A stretch of DNA of 40,852 nt from Marinibactrum halimedae (GCF_021234875.1 NZ_JAJQVM010000040.1:1-40852), one strand, 5' to 3'; shown: positions 25,791-34,724, numbered from the stretch's first letter. Numbers and translations: made by a program. Notes: a model not told the origin generated them from the sequence alone.

Positions 25791-26060
25791 TTATTGCTCA
25801 AATGATGCAGCTAGCTTCGCGATGCGCGCTTCCAGCTTTGCATTGATTTTCTCGCTAAGGAGCTCATTCACGGTCGACAAAGTCTGAGCTTCACTTTCCG
25901 CCACTGCGTCTTTCACAGGGGCTTGGGTGGCCCAGCGAACACTGGCACCAGTTTCTACAGTGCGGTAACTCGCACTGGAGTAGTGGGAACCAGCCTCAGA
26001 TGCCATGACAGAATTAGCGCCAAGTGCGAGAGCGAAGATAAAAAGTCCAAGTTTTTTCAT
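25791..26060 (-). CDS. Small predicted secreted protein, 89 residues
   Basis: ATG 26060 is followed by a clear signal peptide (MKKLGLFIFALALGANSVMA, cut before SEAG) and preceded by AGGGGG about eight bases upstream. An in-frame longer reading to 26129 adds residues before the signal and is rejected. The mature part is about 69 residues: a Ser/Tyr/Thr-rich segment (SHYSSASYRTVETGASVRW) followed by an Ala/Glu-rich helix (SEAQTLSTVNELLSEKI, then NAKLEARIAKLAASFEQ). It has no cysteine and no lipobox. No family recognised; such small Ala-rich exported proteins can be periplasmic chaperone-like or cell-surface peptides. It stands alone between the non-coding stretch and polA, on the opposite strand. 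Confidence 0.7.
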   Translation of the reverse strand: MKKLGLFIFALALGANSVMASEAGSHYSSASYRTVETGASVRWATQAPVKDAVAESEAQTLSTVNELLSEKINAKLEARIAKLAASFEQ

Positions 26061-26725
26061 AATAATGCCCCCTTTTTGTGCATGAGGATGGTAGAACCCG
26101 GTCAATTCACTTGGAAAAGAAGAGACCATTGATAGTAGGTATTATCAAATAACGTCTGTTCTGTTACTTGATGTTACACATGGTAACACCACTTGATTAT
26201 TTTATCCACAGAAAAGTGATAAAAAACTCAATTTGGGGCAAAAAAATTGAGTTTGGTACTAAAAACACCATTTTGGCGCACAAAATTTCACGCCATTTTG
26301 TCTTTTGTCTGATCAAAAATTCAGAACAAAGTAAGGATATTGACGCTTTTTGCAGAATCTTATCGGGTGAAAGGGCACTTTCTTCTTAAAAAGTTTCGAA
26401 AATACACAATTTTTAGAATAGGCATCATTAAAGTGTCACAGCTGAGTAACCGATCACGACAGGATGTGGACTTACCCAAAAACCACCCATCGAGACTCAT
26501 AAACAGAACGAAAAATCCATCAAACCATCAAACCATCAGCAAATGCCTTGTGTATAATCGTCACCGATAAAAACGGTAAGCGGCCTGTTACCAAATTCTG
26601 TTGAGTAACCCTATGTGAGTAGGTCTATGTAAGTAACTCTATGCGAAGTAGGTCTATGTAAGCAGCTTCTACCTCAATGACTGGCCCACCTTTCCATTCA
26701 CCACAACAATCGAAACTTCCTTTGT
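26061..26725. other. Regulatory/intergenic region upstream of polA
   Basis: 665 bp without a credible gene. It contains TGTTAC at 26162 and 26172 facing GTAACA at 26183-26188 (TGTTAC-acatg-GTAACA palindrome). An AT-rich segment spans 26190-26440, CATCAAAC repeats three times in degenerate form at 26517-26540, and TATAAT at 26553-26558 is a candidate -10 element without a good -35. The 14-bp array at 26603-26673 comes just before polA. The region serves both the secreted protein (minus) and polA (plus). Confidence 0.5.
26603..26673. repeat. 14-15 bp tandem array, five degenerate copies, upstream of polA
   Basis: Units: GAGTAACCCTATGT (26603), GAGTAGGTCTATGT (26617), AAGTAACTCTATGC (26631), GAAGTAGGTCTATGT (26645, one extra base), AAGCAGCTTCTACC (26660-26673). 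Alternate units are more alike (AAC / AGG variants), suggesting a past duplication of a 28-bp dimer. The array ends 52 bp before the polA start and would lie in the 5' leader if the TATAAT at 26553 is used. Confidence 0.85.
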
Positions 26726-29470
26726 ATGACTGATAACACTTCCCCGCTCGTTCTCGTTGATGGCTCTTCTTATCTTTATCGCGCCTTTCATGCGCTGCCC
26801 CCGCTCAACAACAGCAAAGGGCAACCTACCGGTGCTGTGAAAGGCGTTATCAACATGTTACGCAGCCTCATTAAGGCGTATCCAAACAGCCCCATCGCGG
26901 TGATTTTCGACGCGAAAGGCAAAACCTTTCGAGATGACATCTACCCAGAATACAAAGCCCAACGCCCGCCCATGCCAGATGACCTGCGTTTACAGATCGA
27001 ACCTATCCACAAGATTATTCAGGCCATGGGGCTACCAATGTTAGTAATCGACGGGGTGGAAGCAGACGATGTGATCGGCACCCTAGCGGCCCGAGCATCC
27101 GCTAAGGGGATCGAAGTGGTGGTGTCTACCGGGGATAAAGACATGGCCCAGTTGGTGAATGAGCACGTTACCTTGGTCAACACCATGACCAACACCGTGA
27201 TGAACGAAGCCGCCGTTGTGGATAAGTTCGGTATACCGCCTAATCTCATCATCGATTACCTCGCCTTAATGGGGGACAAAGTGGATAACATCCCTGGTGT
27301 CGCCGGTGTGGGTGAGAAAACCGCGTTAGCCTTACTTCAGGGGTTAGGCAGCCTTGAGGATATCTACAACAACTTGGATAAAGTCAGCACGCTCTCGTTT
27401 CGCGGGGCGAAAACCATGGGCGCTAAATTGGAAACCAACAAAGACGATGCCTTCCTCTCTTACGAATTGGCCACCATTAAATTGGATGTTGACCTACCAG
27501 TAGAACCCGAAGGCATTGCGCTGGAGGCCCCAGACCAGAAGGCGTTGCATGAGTTATTCACAGACATGGAATTCAAAAGCTGGGTTAAAGAATTAGAAAG
27601 CCAACCTCAAGATAGCCCGTCTACAGGCGATGCGGATACGGCAGCCGCCGCAGAACCCATCGAAAAGCAGTACGTCACCATCCTTGAAGAAACCGAACTG
27701 GATAGCTGGATTGAAAAACTTCAAAATGCTGAGGTGTTTGCGTTCGATACCGAAACCACCAGCTTGAACTACATGGAAGCGCGAGTGGTGGGGGTGTCGT
27801 TTTCAGTCTCACCCAATGAAGCCGCTTACGTCCCCTGTAGCCATGACTACATGGGGGCACCTGAACAGTTATCGCTCGAGTTCGTCCTGAACAAACTCAA
27901 GCCCCTGCTGGAAAACCCAGAACAGGCCAAAGTTGGCCAGAACCTAAAATACGACCGTAGCGTCTTGGCCAACCATGGCATCACCTTACAAGGCATCGCC
28001 TTCGATACTATGCTGGAATCCTACGTGTGGAACTCCACATCCAACCGCCACGATATGGACACCCTCGCCGAAACCTACTTAGCCGCCAGCACCATTCATT
28101 TTGAAGACATCGCCGGGAAAGGGGCGAAGCAACTTACCTTCAATCAAATCCCCTTAGAGCAGGCCGCCCCCTACGCGGCGGAAGATGCGGATATCACCCT
28201 GTCGCTCCATCAAACGCTGTGGGCACAACTGGAAGACGAACCCCGCCTTCAAGAGGTTTTTAACACCATCGAAATGCCCTTAGTACCGGTGTTATCCGAC
28301 GTTGAACGCACCGGTGCATTGATCGATGCGAATCGACTGGGTGCACACAGCCAAGAATTGGACGCCCGCTTAACCACACTGCAAAAAGACGCCTTTGATA
28401 TTGCTGGGGAAGAATTTAACTTGGCATCGCCAAAGCAATTGGGAGCCATCTTATTTGAAAAGCTGCAATTGCCCGTGATCAAAAAAACCAAAAGCGGCGC
28501 CCCTTCAACTGCAGAAGAAGTGTTACAAGAACTGGCGTTGGATTACCCTCTGCCCAAACTGCTGTTGGAATACCGCAGTTTGGCGAAGTTAAAATCCACC
28601 TACACCGATAAACTGCCGCAAATGATTAACCCAGCCACGGGGCGGGTACACACCTCTTATCATCAAGCGGTTACGGCCACCGGTCGTCTTTCTTCGTCCG
28701 ACCCGAATTTACAGAATATTCCCATCCGCACCGCTGAAGGCCGTCGTATTCGCCAAGCGTTTGTGGCCCCCAAAGGCTACAAAATTGTCGCTGCAGATTA
28801 CTCGCAAATTGAATTACGCATTATGGCGCACCTGTCGGGGGATGAAGGGCTGCTCAGCGCCTTTCAAAATAACCAAGACGTGCACAAAGCCACTGCTGCG
28901 GAAGTGTTTGGAGTGGCCTTAGAAGACGTCACCAACGATCAACGTCGCAGTGCCAAAGCCATTAACTTCGGCCTGATTTACGGTATGTCGGCGTTTGGTT
29001 TGGCGAAGCAATTACACATCGGCCGTAACGACGCCCAGCAGTACATCGACCGTTACTTTGAACGTTACCCCGGTGTCGCCCAATACATGGACGACATTCG
29101 CGAAAATGCGGCCAAAAGTGGATATGTAGAGACCTTATTTGGTCGCCGGTTGCACCTGCCCGAAATCAATTCTCGCAACGGGATGCGTCGTCAAGCCGCA
29201 GAACGCACCGCGATTAACGCGCCAATGCAAGGCACCGCCGCCGATATCATTAAAAAGGCCATGGTGAACGTGCACAACTGGCTAAACGAGCGCAACCTAG
29301 ATGCCCGCATCATTATGCAAGTACACGATGAATTGGTATTGGAAGTGGCTGAAGATCAGGTAGATATCATCACAGAGGAGCTTTGTCAGCTGATGTCTAA
29401 CGCTGCAGAGCTAAGTGTACCGTTGTTGGTAGAAGCGGGTGTGGGCGATAACTGGGACGAAGCACACTAG
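26726..29470 (+). CDS. polA: DNA polymerase I
   Basis: A 914-residue polymerase for gap filling and Okazaki primer removal. The 5' nuclease domain (about 1-290) shows [25 protein letters not shown] and [18 protein letters not shown]. The 3'-5' proofreading domain (about 330-520) keeps its catalytic DxE in [11 protein letters not shown], so proofreading should be active. The polymerase domain carries motif [20 protein letters not shown], motif [20 protein letters not shown] and motif [12 protein letters not shown]. Length fits the family (928 in E. coli). The start is ATG 26726 with a weak ribosome site. Downstream come a predicted sRNA and a terminator, then engB on the other strand, the same order as in E. 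coli and Pseudomonas. Confidence 0.98.
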   Translation: MTDNTSPLVLVDGSSYLYRAFHALPPLNNSKGQPTGAVKGVINMLRSLIKAYPNSPIAVIFDAKGKTFRDDIYPEYKAQRPPMPDDLRLQIEPIHKIIQAMGLPMLVIDGVEADDVIGTLAARASAKGIEVVVSTGDKDMAQLVNEHVTLVNTMTNTVMNEAAVVDKFGIPPNLIIDYLALMGDKVDNIPGVAGVGEKTALALLQGLGSLEDIYNNLDKVSTLSFRGAKTMGAKLETNKDDAFLSYELATIKLDVDLPVEPEGIALEAPDQKALHELFTDMEFKSWVKELESQPQDSPSTGDADTAAAAEPIEKQYVTILEETELDSWIEKLQNAEVFAFDTETTSLNYMEARVVGVSFSVSPNEAAYVPCSHDYMGAPEQLSLEFVLNKLKPLLENPEQAKVGQNLKYDRSVLANHGITLQGIAFDTMLESYVWNSTSNRHDMDTLAETYLAASTIHFEDIAGKGAKQLTFNQIPLEQAAPYAAEDADITLSLHQTLWAQLEDEPRLQEVFNTIEMPLVPVLSDVERTGALIDANRLGAHSQELDARLTTLQKDAFDIAGEEFNLASPKQLGAILFEKLQLPVIKKTKSGAPSTAEEVLQELALDYPLPKLLLEYRSLAKLKSTYTDKLPQMINPATGRVHTSYHQAVTATGRLSSSDPNLQNIPIRTAEGRRIRQAFVAPKGYKIVAADYSQIELRIMAHLSGDEGLLSAFQNNQDVHKATAAEVFGVALEDVTNDQRRSAKAINFGLIYGMSAFGLAKQLHIGRNDAQQYIDRYFERYPGVAQYMDDIRENAAKSGYVETLFGRRLHLPEINSRNGMRRQAAERTAINAPMQGTAADIIKKAMVNVHNWLNERNLDARIIMQVHDELVLEVAEDQVDIITEELCQLMSNAAELSVPLLVEAGVGDNWDEAH

Positions 29471-29495
29471 CAAAGCAACTTTTTAAAAAAGTGTT

Positions 29496-29522
29496 GAACT
29501 AAAGCGTGAAGGGGTAGTCAGA
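29496..29522 (+). promoter_or_regulatory. Sigma-E/AlgU-like promoter of the sRNA
   Basis: GAACTA (29496-29501), 16 bp, then TCAGA (29518-29522). The extracytoplasmic-stress sigma consensus is GAACTT-N16/17-TCTGA or TCAAA. It lies 26 bp after the polA stop and points at a terminator 85 bp further on. Confidence 0.5.
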
Positions 29523-29528
29523 GTATTT

Positions 29529-29641
29529 GAAGATTAGATAGAACCATCTATTGCTTCTGTTGTTGACTTCTCCGCTTAATGCGGATCTCTCCCTAAAGTG
29601 TGCTTGGCCCTACGTATCCCCGTACGTAGGGCTTTCTTTTA
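29529..29641 (+). ncRNA. Predicted trans-acting sRNA, ErsA/Spot 42-like position
   Basis: An sRNA-sized unit of about 112 nt lies between polA and engB, the locus of Spot 42 (spf) in E. coli and of the AlgU-dependent ErsA in Pseudomonas. It contains stem 1 TAGAT/ATCTA (29535-29550), stem 2 TCCGC-TTAAT-GCGGA (29571-29585), an unpaired pyrimidine seed TCTCTCCCT (29586-29594) complementary to ribosome-binding sites, and an intrinsic terminator with a T-rich end. A sigma-E-like promoter precedes it. The transcript start is estimated from the promoter, not known. An ErsA-like role is inferred from position, promoter type and layout, not from alignment. Confidence 0.6.
29607..29641 (+). terminator. 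Intrinsic terminator (sRNA/polA)
   Basis: GCCCTACGTA (29607-29616), loop TCCCCG, TACGTAGGGC (29623-29632), then TTTCTTTT. It has a perfect 10-bp stem. Confidence 0.9.
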
Positions 29642-29688
29642 TTGGCTCGGCAATAAAATTATTACCGAAATACCGCGTTAAAAACGGA

Positions 29689-30330
29689 TTAGCCTTCTGT
29701 TGGAAGGTCCTCGGCTTCAGTTTCCAAAGCCAGCCACTGATTTAACACCCTCTCCAGTTCTTTCACTCCTTCTTTTTTGAGTGACGAGAAGGTTTGCACC
29801 GACACCAAATCTTCCACTTGCGCTTCTTGCAAATGCTTCTTGACTTGCAACAAAGTACCGTTAGCTTTACCTCGTTTAAACTTATCAGCTTTAGTAAGCA
29901 GAATGTGTACTGGCATTTCGACTTCAACCGCCCAATTCAACACCATGGTGTCGAATTCCTGCATGGGGTGACGAATATCCATTAACAACACCATTCCCCG
30001 TAGCGTTTGCCGCTCTTGAAGGTATTCTGAGAGGTGTTTGTCCCACTTTTGTTTGGTGGCTAGGGGTACTTTTGCAAAGCCATAACCGGGTAAATCAACT
30101 AATCTCTGGTCATCGTTCAGAAAAAAATAGTTGATCATTTGAGTACGGCCTGGGGTTTTACTGGTTCTGGCCAGCTTGCCATTCCCGGTAAGGGTATTGA
30201 TGGCACTGGATTTACCCGCATTAGACCGCCCCGCAAAGGCCACCTCTGCGCCAGTTTCAGGTGGACATTCGCGCAAGGTAGGGGCACTTTGAACGTAGTA
30301 TGCTTTACGGAAGTTAATCGAATCGGTCAT
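29689..30330 (-). CDS. engB: Ribosome-biogenesis GTPase EngB/YihA/YsxC
   Basis: A 213-residue TRAFAC-class GTPase needed for late assembly of the 50S subunit and often essential. G1 is [15 protein letters not shown]2 lies in [12 protein letters not shown]3 is [11 protein letters not shown]4 is TKADKFKRG and G5 lies near [11 protein letters not shown]. Length matches E. coli YihA (210). The ATG start at 30330 is divergent from the cytochrome c4 gene across 239 bp. The 3' end faces the polA/sRNA terminator. Acidic C-terminal tail ([11 protein letters not shown]). Confidence 0.97.
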   Translation of the reverse strand: MTDSINFRKAYYVQSAPTLRECPPETGAEVAFAGRSNAGKSSAINTLTGNGKLARTSKTPGRTQMINYFFLNDDQRLVDLPGYGFAKVPLATKQKWDKHLSEYLQERQTLRGMVLLMDIRHPMQEFDTMVLNWAVEVEMPVHILLTKADKFKRGKANGTLLQVKKHLQEAQVEDLVSVQTFSSLKKEGVKELERVLNQWLALETEAEDLPTEG

Positions 30331-30535
30331 AAGGTTCCAGAAAATAGTGTTATATCAAATCGTTAGTATATAATGTCGCCGTTTTTGCGCCGCCGAAAAG
30401 CGGTTATTGTAGCCTGGCCGACCCGTAACGAGCTATGCACCATTCGTAACGGGCACAAACGAGACGATAGATCGCGTTGCATGGCGCCGAAAGGCCCTGA
30501 ATGAAACGGCAAACAGGCACCCGCAGAATGATACT

Positions 30536-30563
30536 GAAAATGTACGACTGATAATGTACGGAT
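30536..30563. repeat. 14-bp tandem duplication just upstream of the cytochrome c4 start
   Basis: GAAAATGTACGACT (30536-30549) is followed by GATAATGTACGGAT (30550-30563), 12 of 14 identical, ending six bases before the ATG at 30570. It replaces the place where a ribosome site would be expected; no clear AGGA is seen. Confidence 0.65.
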
Positions 30564-30569
30564 TAGCCA

Positions 30570-31229
30570 ATGAATACACTTTTTAAGCAAGCGATGATTG
30601 CTCTAAGTTTCGTGGCCGCCACGCCTCTTTTGGCCGGCCAAGCCTCCGCCGCTGGTAACCCGGAGGCAGGTAAAGATAAAGTTGCCGTCTGTGCAGGTTG
30701 TCATGGCGCAGATGGGAACAGCCCCGCTCCAATCTACCCGAAGCTGGCTGGGTTGGGCGAAAAATACATCCATAAACAGTTGGTGGATGTACAAAGTGGC
30801 GCCCGTGTCATCCCTGAGATGACTGGCTTATTGAATAACTTGTCTGACCAAGATTTGCAAGATATCGCTGCCTTCTTCGCCTCTCAATCCATGCAATTGA
30901 CAGGCTCGAAAGAGCTCAACGTTCTAGTGAATTCAGGCGCACAAGTAGATGCCTTAGCACTGGGTAAACGTGTTTACCGTGGTGGTAACAAAGAAACCAA
31001 TGTCCCGGCTTGTATGGGGTGCCACTCACCAACCGGAATCGGTAACGCACCAGCGGGCTATCCACGTTTGGGTGGTCAGTATGCGGAATACATTGAGAAG
31101 CAGCTGCTCGCCTTCCGTGGTGGTGAGCGTACCAATGACGGTGATCGCTCTACCATGCGCGGTGTGGCCAAAAACTTAAGCGACGCTGAAATTACGGCGG
31201 TTGCGAACTACATTGCTGGATTGAACTAA
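30570..31229 (+). CDS. Dihaem cytochrome c4
   Basis: A 219-residue periplasmic electron carrier delivering electrons to terminal oxidases, usually cbb3 type. A signal peptide (residues 1-27, ending AGQASA) is followed by two homologous cytochrome c domains. The haem sites are CAGCH (about 41-45) and CMGCH (about 148-152). Axial methionines are likely in VIPEMTGLL and RSTMRGVAKNLSD. The two-domain layout and length match cytochrome c4. It is followed by an intrinsic terminator (31245-31269), so it is a single-gene transcript. Its position between engB and dsbA is that of PA5490 in Pseudomonas (from memory). Confidence 0.95.
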   Translation: MNTLFKQAMIALSFVAATPLLAGQASAAGNPEAGKDKVAVCAGCHGADGNSPAPIYPKLAGLGEKYIHKQLVDVQSGARVIPEMTGLLNNLSDQDLQDIAAFFASQSMQLTGSKELNVLVNSGAQVDALALGKRVYRGGNKETNVPACMGCHSPTGIGNAPAGYPRLGGQYAEYIEKQLLAFRGGERTNDGDRSTMRGVAKNLSDAEITAVANYIAGLN

Positions 31230-31244
31230 TCCCAGCGGTATTTG

Positions 31245-31270
31245 AAAAAGCGGCGTAAGCCGCTTTTTTA
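31245..31270 (+). terminator. Intrinsic terminator after cytochrome c4
   Basis: AAAAAGCGGC, loop GTAA, GCCGCTTTTTT: a strong short stem with a T run, 16 bp after the stop. Confidence 0.92.
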
Positions 31271-31493
31271 TTGGCTTCTTTTTACTCACATTGACTGCCG
31301 AATAACAACAATGTCGTCGTGATTGAGACCGAAGCCACGTTATCACCTTGATGCCTGACTTTTTTTTCGAACGAATGACACCATGTCAGTCTTCGTTAAG
31401 CCTTCAATGGGTATCGTGCGTTTGTCGCTCAGCGATGGAACCGATACACCGAATACTGTCTAACAGCTATCACTTTGGAAATGGAGAAACACT

Positions 31494-32132
31494 ATGCGTG
31501 TTATGTTCGGCCTATTGGCAATTTTGATGTCTTTAGCAGCATGTGCCGAGCCTGCTAAGAAAGAAACTCAGTATATGGCGGGTAAGCATTATCAAGTTAT
31601 TGGCACCCCTGTAAAAACCGAAGACCCAAGCAAAATTGAAGTCGCTGAAGTGTTTTGGTATGCCTGTGGCCACTGTTTTAAAATTGAGCCTGTGATTACC
31701 CAGTGGAAAAAAACCTTAGGGAATGATGTTAACTTCGTTCGATCTCCCGCCATTTGGAACGGCCCGATGGAAGTTCACGCACGCGCTTTCTACGCCGCCA
31801 AAGCGTTGGGCATCTTCGACAAAGTACATCAACCGCTGTTCGATGCCATGAACGTGGAACGTAAGCGTCTTGCCACCCCGGAAGAATTAGCCGAATTCTT
31901 CACTCAATTCGGTGTGGAAGAAGAAAAGTTCATGAAAACCTATAAGTCTTTCGGTGTGGTCAGCCAAGTTAACCAAGCCAATGCCCGCGCTCGTGGCTAC
32001 GGCATTACCGGCACACCTGAAATTATCGTAGACGGTAAGTACCGAATCAGCGCTAACCTCGCTGGCAGCCAGCAAGAAATGTTGAACGTCGCGAAATTTT
32101 TAGTGGAGAAGCTCCGCGCCGAGCGTTCTTAA
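31494..32132 (+). CDS. dsbA: Thiol:disulfide interchange protein DsbA, predicted lipoprotein
   Basis: A 212-residue oxidase that introduces disulfide bonds in periplasmic proteins. The thioredoxin-like active site is C58-G-H-C61 in WYACGHCFKIEP; the cis-proline is in ITGTPEIIVDG. Helical insertion typical of DsbA lies between (ARAFYAAKALGIFDKVHQ). The N-terminus, MRVMFGLLAILMSLAACAEP, ends in a lipobox-like LAAC, so C17 may be lipidated and the protein anchored, probably in the outer membrane as residue +2 is Ala rather than Asp. E. coli DsbA is soluble. The start has GGAGA six bases upstream. It is followed by its own terminator at 32161-32190. Confidence 0.94.
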   Translation: MRVMFGLLAILMSLAACAEPAKKETQYMAGKHYQVIGTPVKTEDPSKIEVAEVFWYACGHCFKIEPVITQWKKTLGNDVNFVRSPAIWNGPMEVHARAFYAAKALGIFDKVHQPLFDAMNVERKRLATPEELAEFFTQFGVEEEKFMKTYKSFGVVSQVNQANARARGYGITGTPEIIVDGKYRISANLAGSQQEMLNVAKFLVEKLRAERS

Positions 32133-32160
32133 CCCCCCTTCTTCAGAATCACCTGAATAC

Positions 32161-32190
32161 AAAGCCCGCCTGCATTTGGCGGGCTTTTTT
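32161..32190 (+). terminator. Intrinsic terminator after dsbA
   Basis: AAAGCCCGCC (32161-32170), loop TGCATTT, GGCGGGCTTT and more T: a 10-bp perfect stem. Confidence 0.93.
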
Positions 32191-32286
32191 GTAAAGTCCC
32201 TCATATACTCCTAATAAACCTTCTGTATCTGATTCACCCCCTGTATTGGTTTCTATTTCATCTTTTTTCAATCAGGAGAGTCCCCC

Positions 32287-34044
32287 TTGAGTACCGGTTG
32301 GCGAGAGAAGTATCTGCAAGCACTCAGTGATCAAGAGCGCATAGAAAAGATCAGTGCGGCACAGATCGAACAATTTCGCAAAGGCATTATTAAACTCTCA
32401 GAAGCCTCTTTAGGCGTGGATGAACAGCTGGACGAAGAACTAGAGCGAGTCATCGCCTACCTCAGGCGCCAAACTCGCACCCGTACAGCTCTGCAAACCG
32501 ACGAGTTGCAAAAGCGTGCAGACGCAGCAATTGCCCGGCGAGAATCTAACGATGCCGCTAGCCTTAAGGCTCTTTCCTCTCTGACAGAAAGCTTGAAAGA
32601 CTTGAACCCCAGCGGTGAGTTGGTCAGTGCGCTGAAGCAGTTTGAAAAGACGGTGAAAAAAGACCCTGTAAAGCTGTATCAGTACCCCAAAATGTTGGAG
32701 GAGTTATCTGAACTCCAATCACAAACTCTGGAAGCCATTATTGAAACCAAACCCGGTTGGTGGGGAAAGATCACCGGCACCAAGGCTACCTTAAAAGAAT
32801 CTTCTTCCGAGTTAACGTCTTCAGAACAAATTGACTCACCGGAACTCAACGACCTTATCGATGAAGAAAACCAGGGGGAGGAACCTACTTCTCCAGATGA
32901 TACCTCTCCAAATGATGATACCGCAGAGCCAGTCAATGATCGCACAATCGCAAGCCAGGAGTCGGATGCAGGCCCCGCCTTTTCTCGTATTGCCTCTCGC
33001 ATTAGCCGAGTGCTAGCGGATATTCTTGATTCCATTCACATCGAACCCTGTGTGGAAGACAAGGCCAACACCACCCGAGATCGAATCGCCAACGGCCTTA
33101 ATTGGTACGAATTGGTACCAACCTTGGAAGATGTACGTGACTTAGTACTCCAAGCGTATTTAGAGGCAAATCGATCCTTCACGGAATACCTCAACCAAGT
33201 TAACGACGCTTTGCTGTTTCTGAATGAACACTTGTCTATTGCCACCACAGAAAATCGTTCACAAGTCACCTTAAGTGGCCGTGTGCACGATGCCTTGAAA
33301 TCAGAACAAGGACGCCTAGAACTGGCACTACAAGCAGCCTCTGACTTACAGGAACTAAAAGGCTCGGTGAAAGAACACATCGAAGCGCTCTATAGCAATC
33401 TCAGTGAGTTAGAACAACTAAAAACCAGCGGCCAAACATTGGATACCGAGCTTATTGCGGTACAAGAGCGCTTATCGCGTTTAGAACAAGAGCACCAAGA
33501 AGCGCTCGAAGAATTAGAAACCGAACGTAAAAAAGCACTCACTGACACTCTCACAGAATTGCCCAACCGTGAAGCGTTTAATCAACGCCTACACCATGAA
33601 TTTCAGCGTTGGCAACGATACGGCCACCCATTGAGCCTTGCCATATGCGACGTTGACCATTTCAAAAAATTTAATGACACCTATGGCCACCAAACCGGTG
33701 ATAAAGTCTTGAAAATTATCGCGAATTTATTGGTAAAACGCTTACGGGAAGTGGATTTTATCGCCCGATTTGGCGGTGAAGAGTTTGTCATTCTACTGCC
33801 AGAAACCCATGCCAGAGAAGGCTATAACGTGCTTGAGTCGGTTCGAGAGGCGCTCTCTCAAGCCGCCTTTCGTTTTAAAGATCAGCCCGTAACCATTACC
33901 GCGTCATTTGGCATTACCGACTTTCAAGAAGAAGACACCACCACAACCGTCTTCGCTCGCGCGGATAACGCTCTTTACCAAGCCAAAGACCAGGGCCGTA
34001 ATTGTGTTGTGTATGCGGAGAAGGAAGAAAAAAAGCCCGACTAA
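32287..34044 (+). CDS. dgcP: Diguanylate cyclase (GGDEF), DgcP-like (TTG start)
   Basis: A 585-residue cytoplasmic enzyme making cyclic di-GMP from two GTP. TTG 32287 is used, with AGGAG eight bases upstream. Residues about 1-410 are helical and partly acidic (EENQGEEPTSPDDTSPNDD near 200-215); a coiled coil spans about 345-420. The GGDEF domain starts at LTDTLTELPNREAFNQRL. The active site is GGEEF (496-500) and the inhibitory RxxD site is R487-D490, five residues earlier, so product inhibition is expected. The arrangement next to dsbA and cytochrome c4 matches P. aeruginosa DgcP (PA5487), a polar cyclase acting with FimV in surface attachment; the symbol is given on that positional basis. 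Its stop overlaps that of the convergent response regulator by three bases. Confidence 0.8.
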   Translation: MSTGWREKYLQALSDQERIEKISAAQIEQFRKGIIKLSEASLGVDEQLDEELERVIAYLRRQTRTRTALQTDELQKRADAAIARRESNDAASLKALSSLTESLKDLNPSGELVSALKQFEKTVKKDPVKLYQYPKMLEELSELQSQTLEAIIETKPGWWGKITGTKATLKESSSELTSSEQIDSPELNDLIDEENQGEEPTSPDDTSPNDDTAEPVNDRTIASQESDAGPAFSRIASRISRVLADILDSIHIEPCVEDKANTTRDRIANGLNWYELVPTLEDVRDLVLQAYLEANRSFTEYLNQVNDALLFLNEHLSIATTENRSQVTLSGRVHDALKSEQGRLELALQAASDLQELKGSVKEHIEALYSNLSELEQLKTSGQTLDTELIAVQERLSRLEQEHQEALEELETERKKALTDTLTELPNREAFNQRLHHEFQRWQRYGHPLSLAICDVDHFKKFNDTYGHQTGDKVLKIIANLLVKRLREVDFIARFGGEEFVILLPETHAREGYNVLESVREALSQAAFRFKDQPVTITASFGITDFQEEDTTTTVFARADNALYQAKDQGRNCVVYAEKEEKKPD

Positions 34045-34406
34045 AATAGATGTTTTTGGAGTATGGCTAATAGCTCCCCCTCATCAATGGGCTTGGTGAT
34101 GAGCCCATTCACCCCAGACTCCAAAATGGATTCACGCTCACCTTTAATGGCGTGGGCTGTCACTGCAATAATGGGTAAGCCTTTTAAATTGGATCTTTCA
34201 CGCATCTTGCGTGTCGTTTCTTTGCCGTCCATTCCAGGTAAAGAAATATCCATAAGGACCATATCAAACCGTTCTTCATCGACTAGCGATAAACTCTCTT
34301 CACCCGTTGCCGCACATTTATATTCGTACCCCTCGTCTTCTAAAATCCACGAAACGAGTTTTTGATTATCTGGGTTATCCTCAACCACCAAAATTTTATG
34401 AGCCAT
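34041..34406 (-). CDS. Single-domain response regulator (CheY-like)
   Basis: A 121-residue receiver domain with no output domain. The acidic pocket is E9-D10 (VVEDNPDNQK), the phospho-acceptor D53 (MVLMDISLPGMDG), the switch threonine T83 (AVTAHA) and lysine K105 (ITKPIDEG). The layout VVEDNxxNxKL and MDxxMPxMDG is that of receivers from hybrid kinases and the DivK type rather than CheY of chemotaxis. No kinase is adjacent. Its 3' end overlaps the stop codon of the dgcP-like gene (shared CTAA), so the two are convergent and may interfere transcriptionally. A role in cyclic-di-GMP signalling is possible but only suggested by position. Confidence 0.93.
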   Translation of the reverse strand: MAHKILVVEDNPDNQKLVSWILEDEGYEYKCAATGEESLSLVDEERFDMVLMDISLPGMDGKETTRKMRERSNLKGLPIIAVTAHAIKGERESILESGVNGLITKPIDEGELLAILQKHLF

Positions 34407-34724
34407 AAAAAAATACGCCTTATCGCCTCCAAATGGTTATACGTATTATTAACGCATTCCCCAAATAACATCACCTCCTTATTCTTCTTTAGGATAGCCT
34501 ATGGAAAAGACACCCTTTCGTTATTCAACCAAGAGTCCTGAATATTATTTCCCATTACAGTATGAGTTTTTGTTCAAACCCGCGATGAAAAACAGGTAAA
34601 TTGACAAATTTTTTGTCCAAAATGCATACAACGCAATCGTGATGTGCACTATGATGACGTATTCATACTTTGCGTATTTCTATTATTACGCATTTATATT
34701 TTATAGAAGTAAGTTGGAATCTGT
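34407..34724. other. Intergenic region before the thioesterase
   Basis: 318 bp between the divergent response regulator and thioesterase genes. It contains a doubtful 32-codon ORF (34501-34599). An inverted repeat TTGACAAA/TTTGTCCAA (34601-34620) starts with a -35-like TTGACA, and TGCGTA/TACGCA (34671-34676 and 34687-34692) flank an AT-rich core. These may be operators of the thioesterase gene; none is identifiable. Confidence 0.45.
34501..34599 (+). CDS. Possible 32-residue small ORF
   Basis: ATG 34501 with AGGAT about six bases upstream opens a 32-codon frame ending TAA 34597-34599, rich in aromatic residues (SPEYYFPLQYEFLFKP). Supported only by the ribosome site and lack of overlap; could be chance. 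No family recognised. Confidence 0.25.
   Translation: MEKTPFRYSTKSPEYYFPLQYEFLFKPAMKNR

Noticed and set aside
26202-26210. Perfect DnaA-box sequence TTATCCACA upstream of polA
   Set aside because: It is alone, and a second exact copy lies inside the putative glycosyltransferase gene near 2652. One or two matches in 40 kb are expected by chance, and no DnaA-box cluster or AT-rich unwinding pattern accompanies them.
30363-30590. 75-codon minus-strand ORF between engB and cytochrome c4
   Set aside because: It spans both divergent promoters and overlaps the cytochrome start; composition and lack of a ribosome site point to chance.
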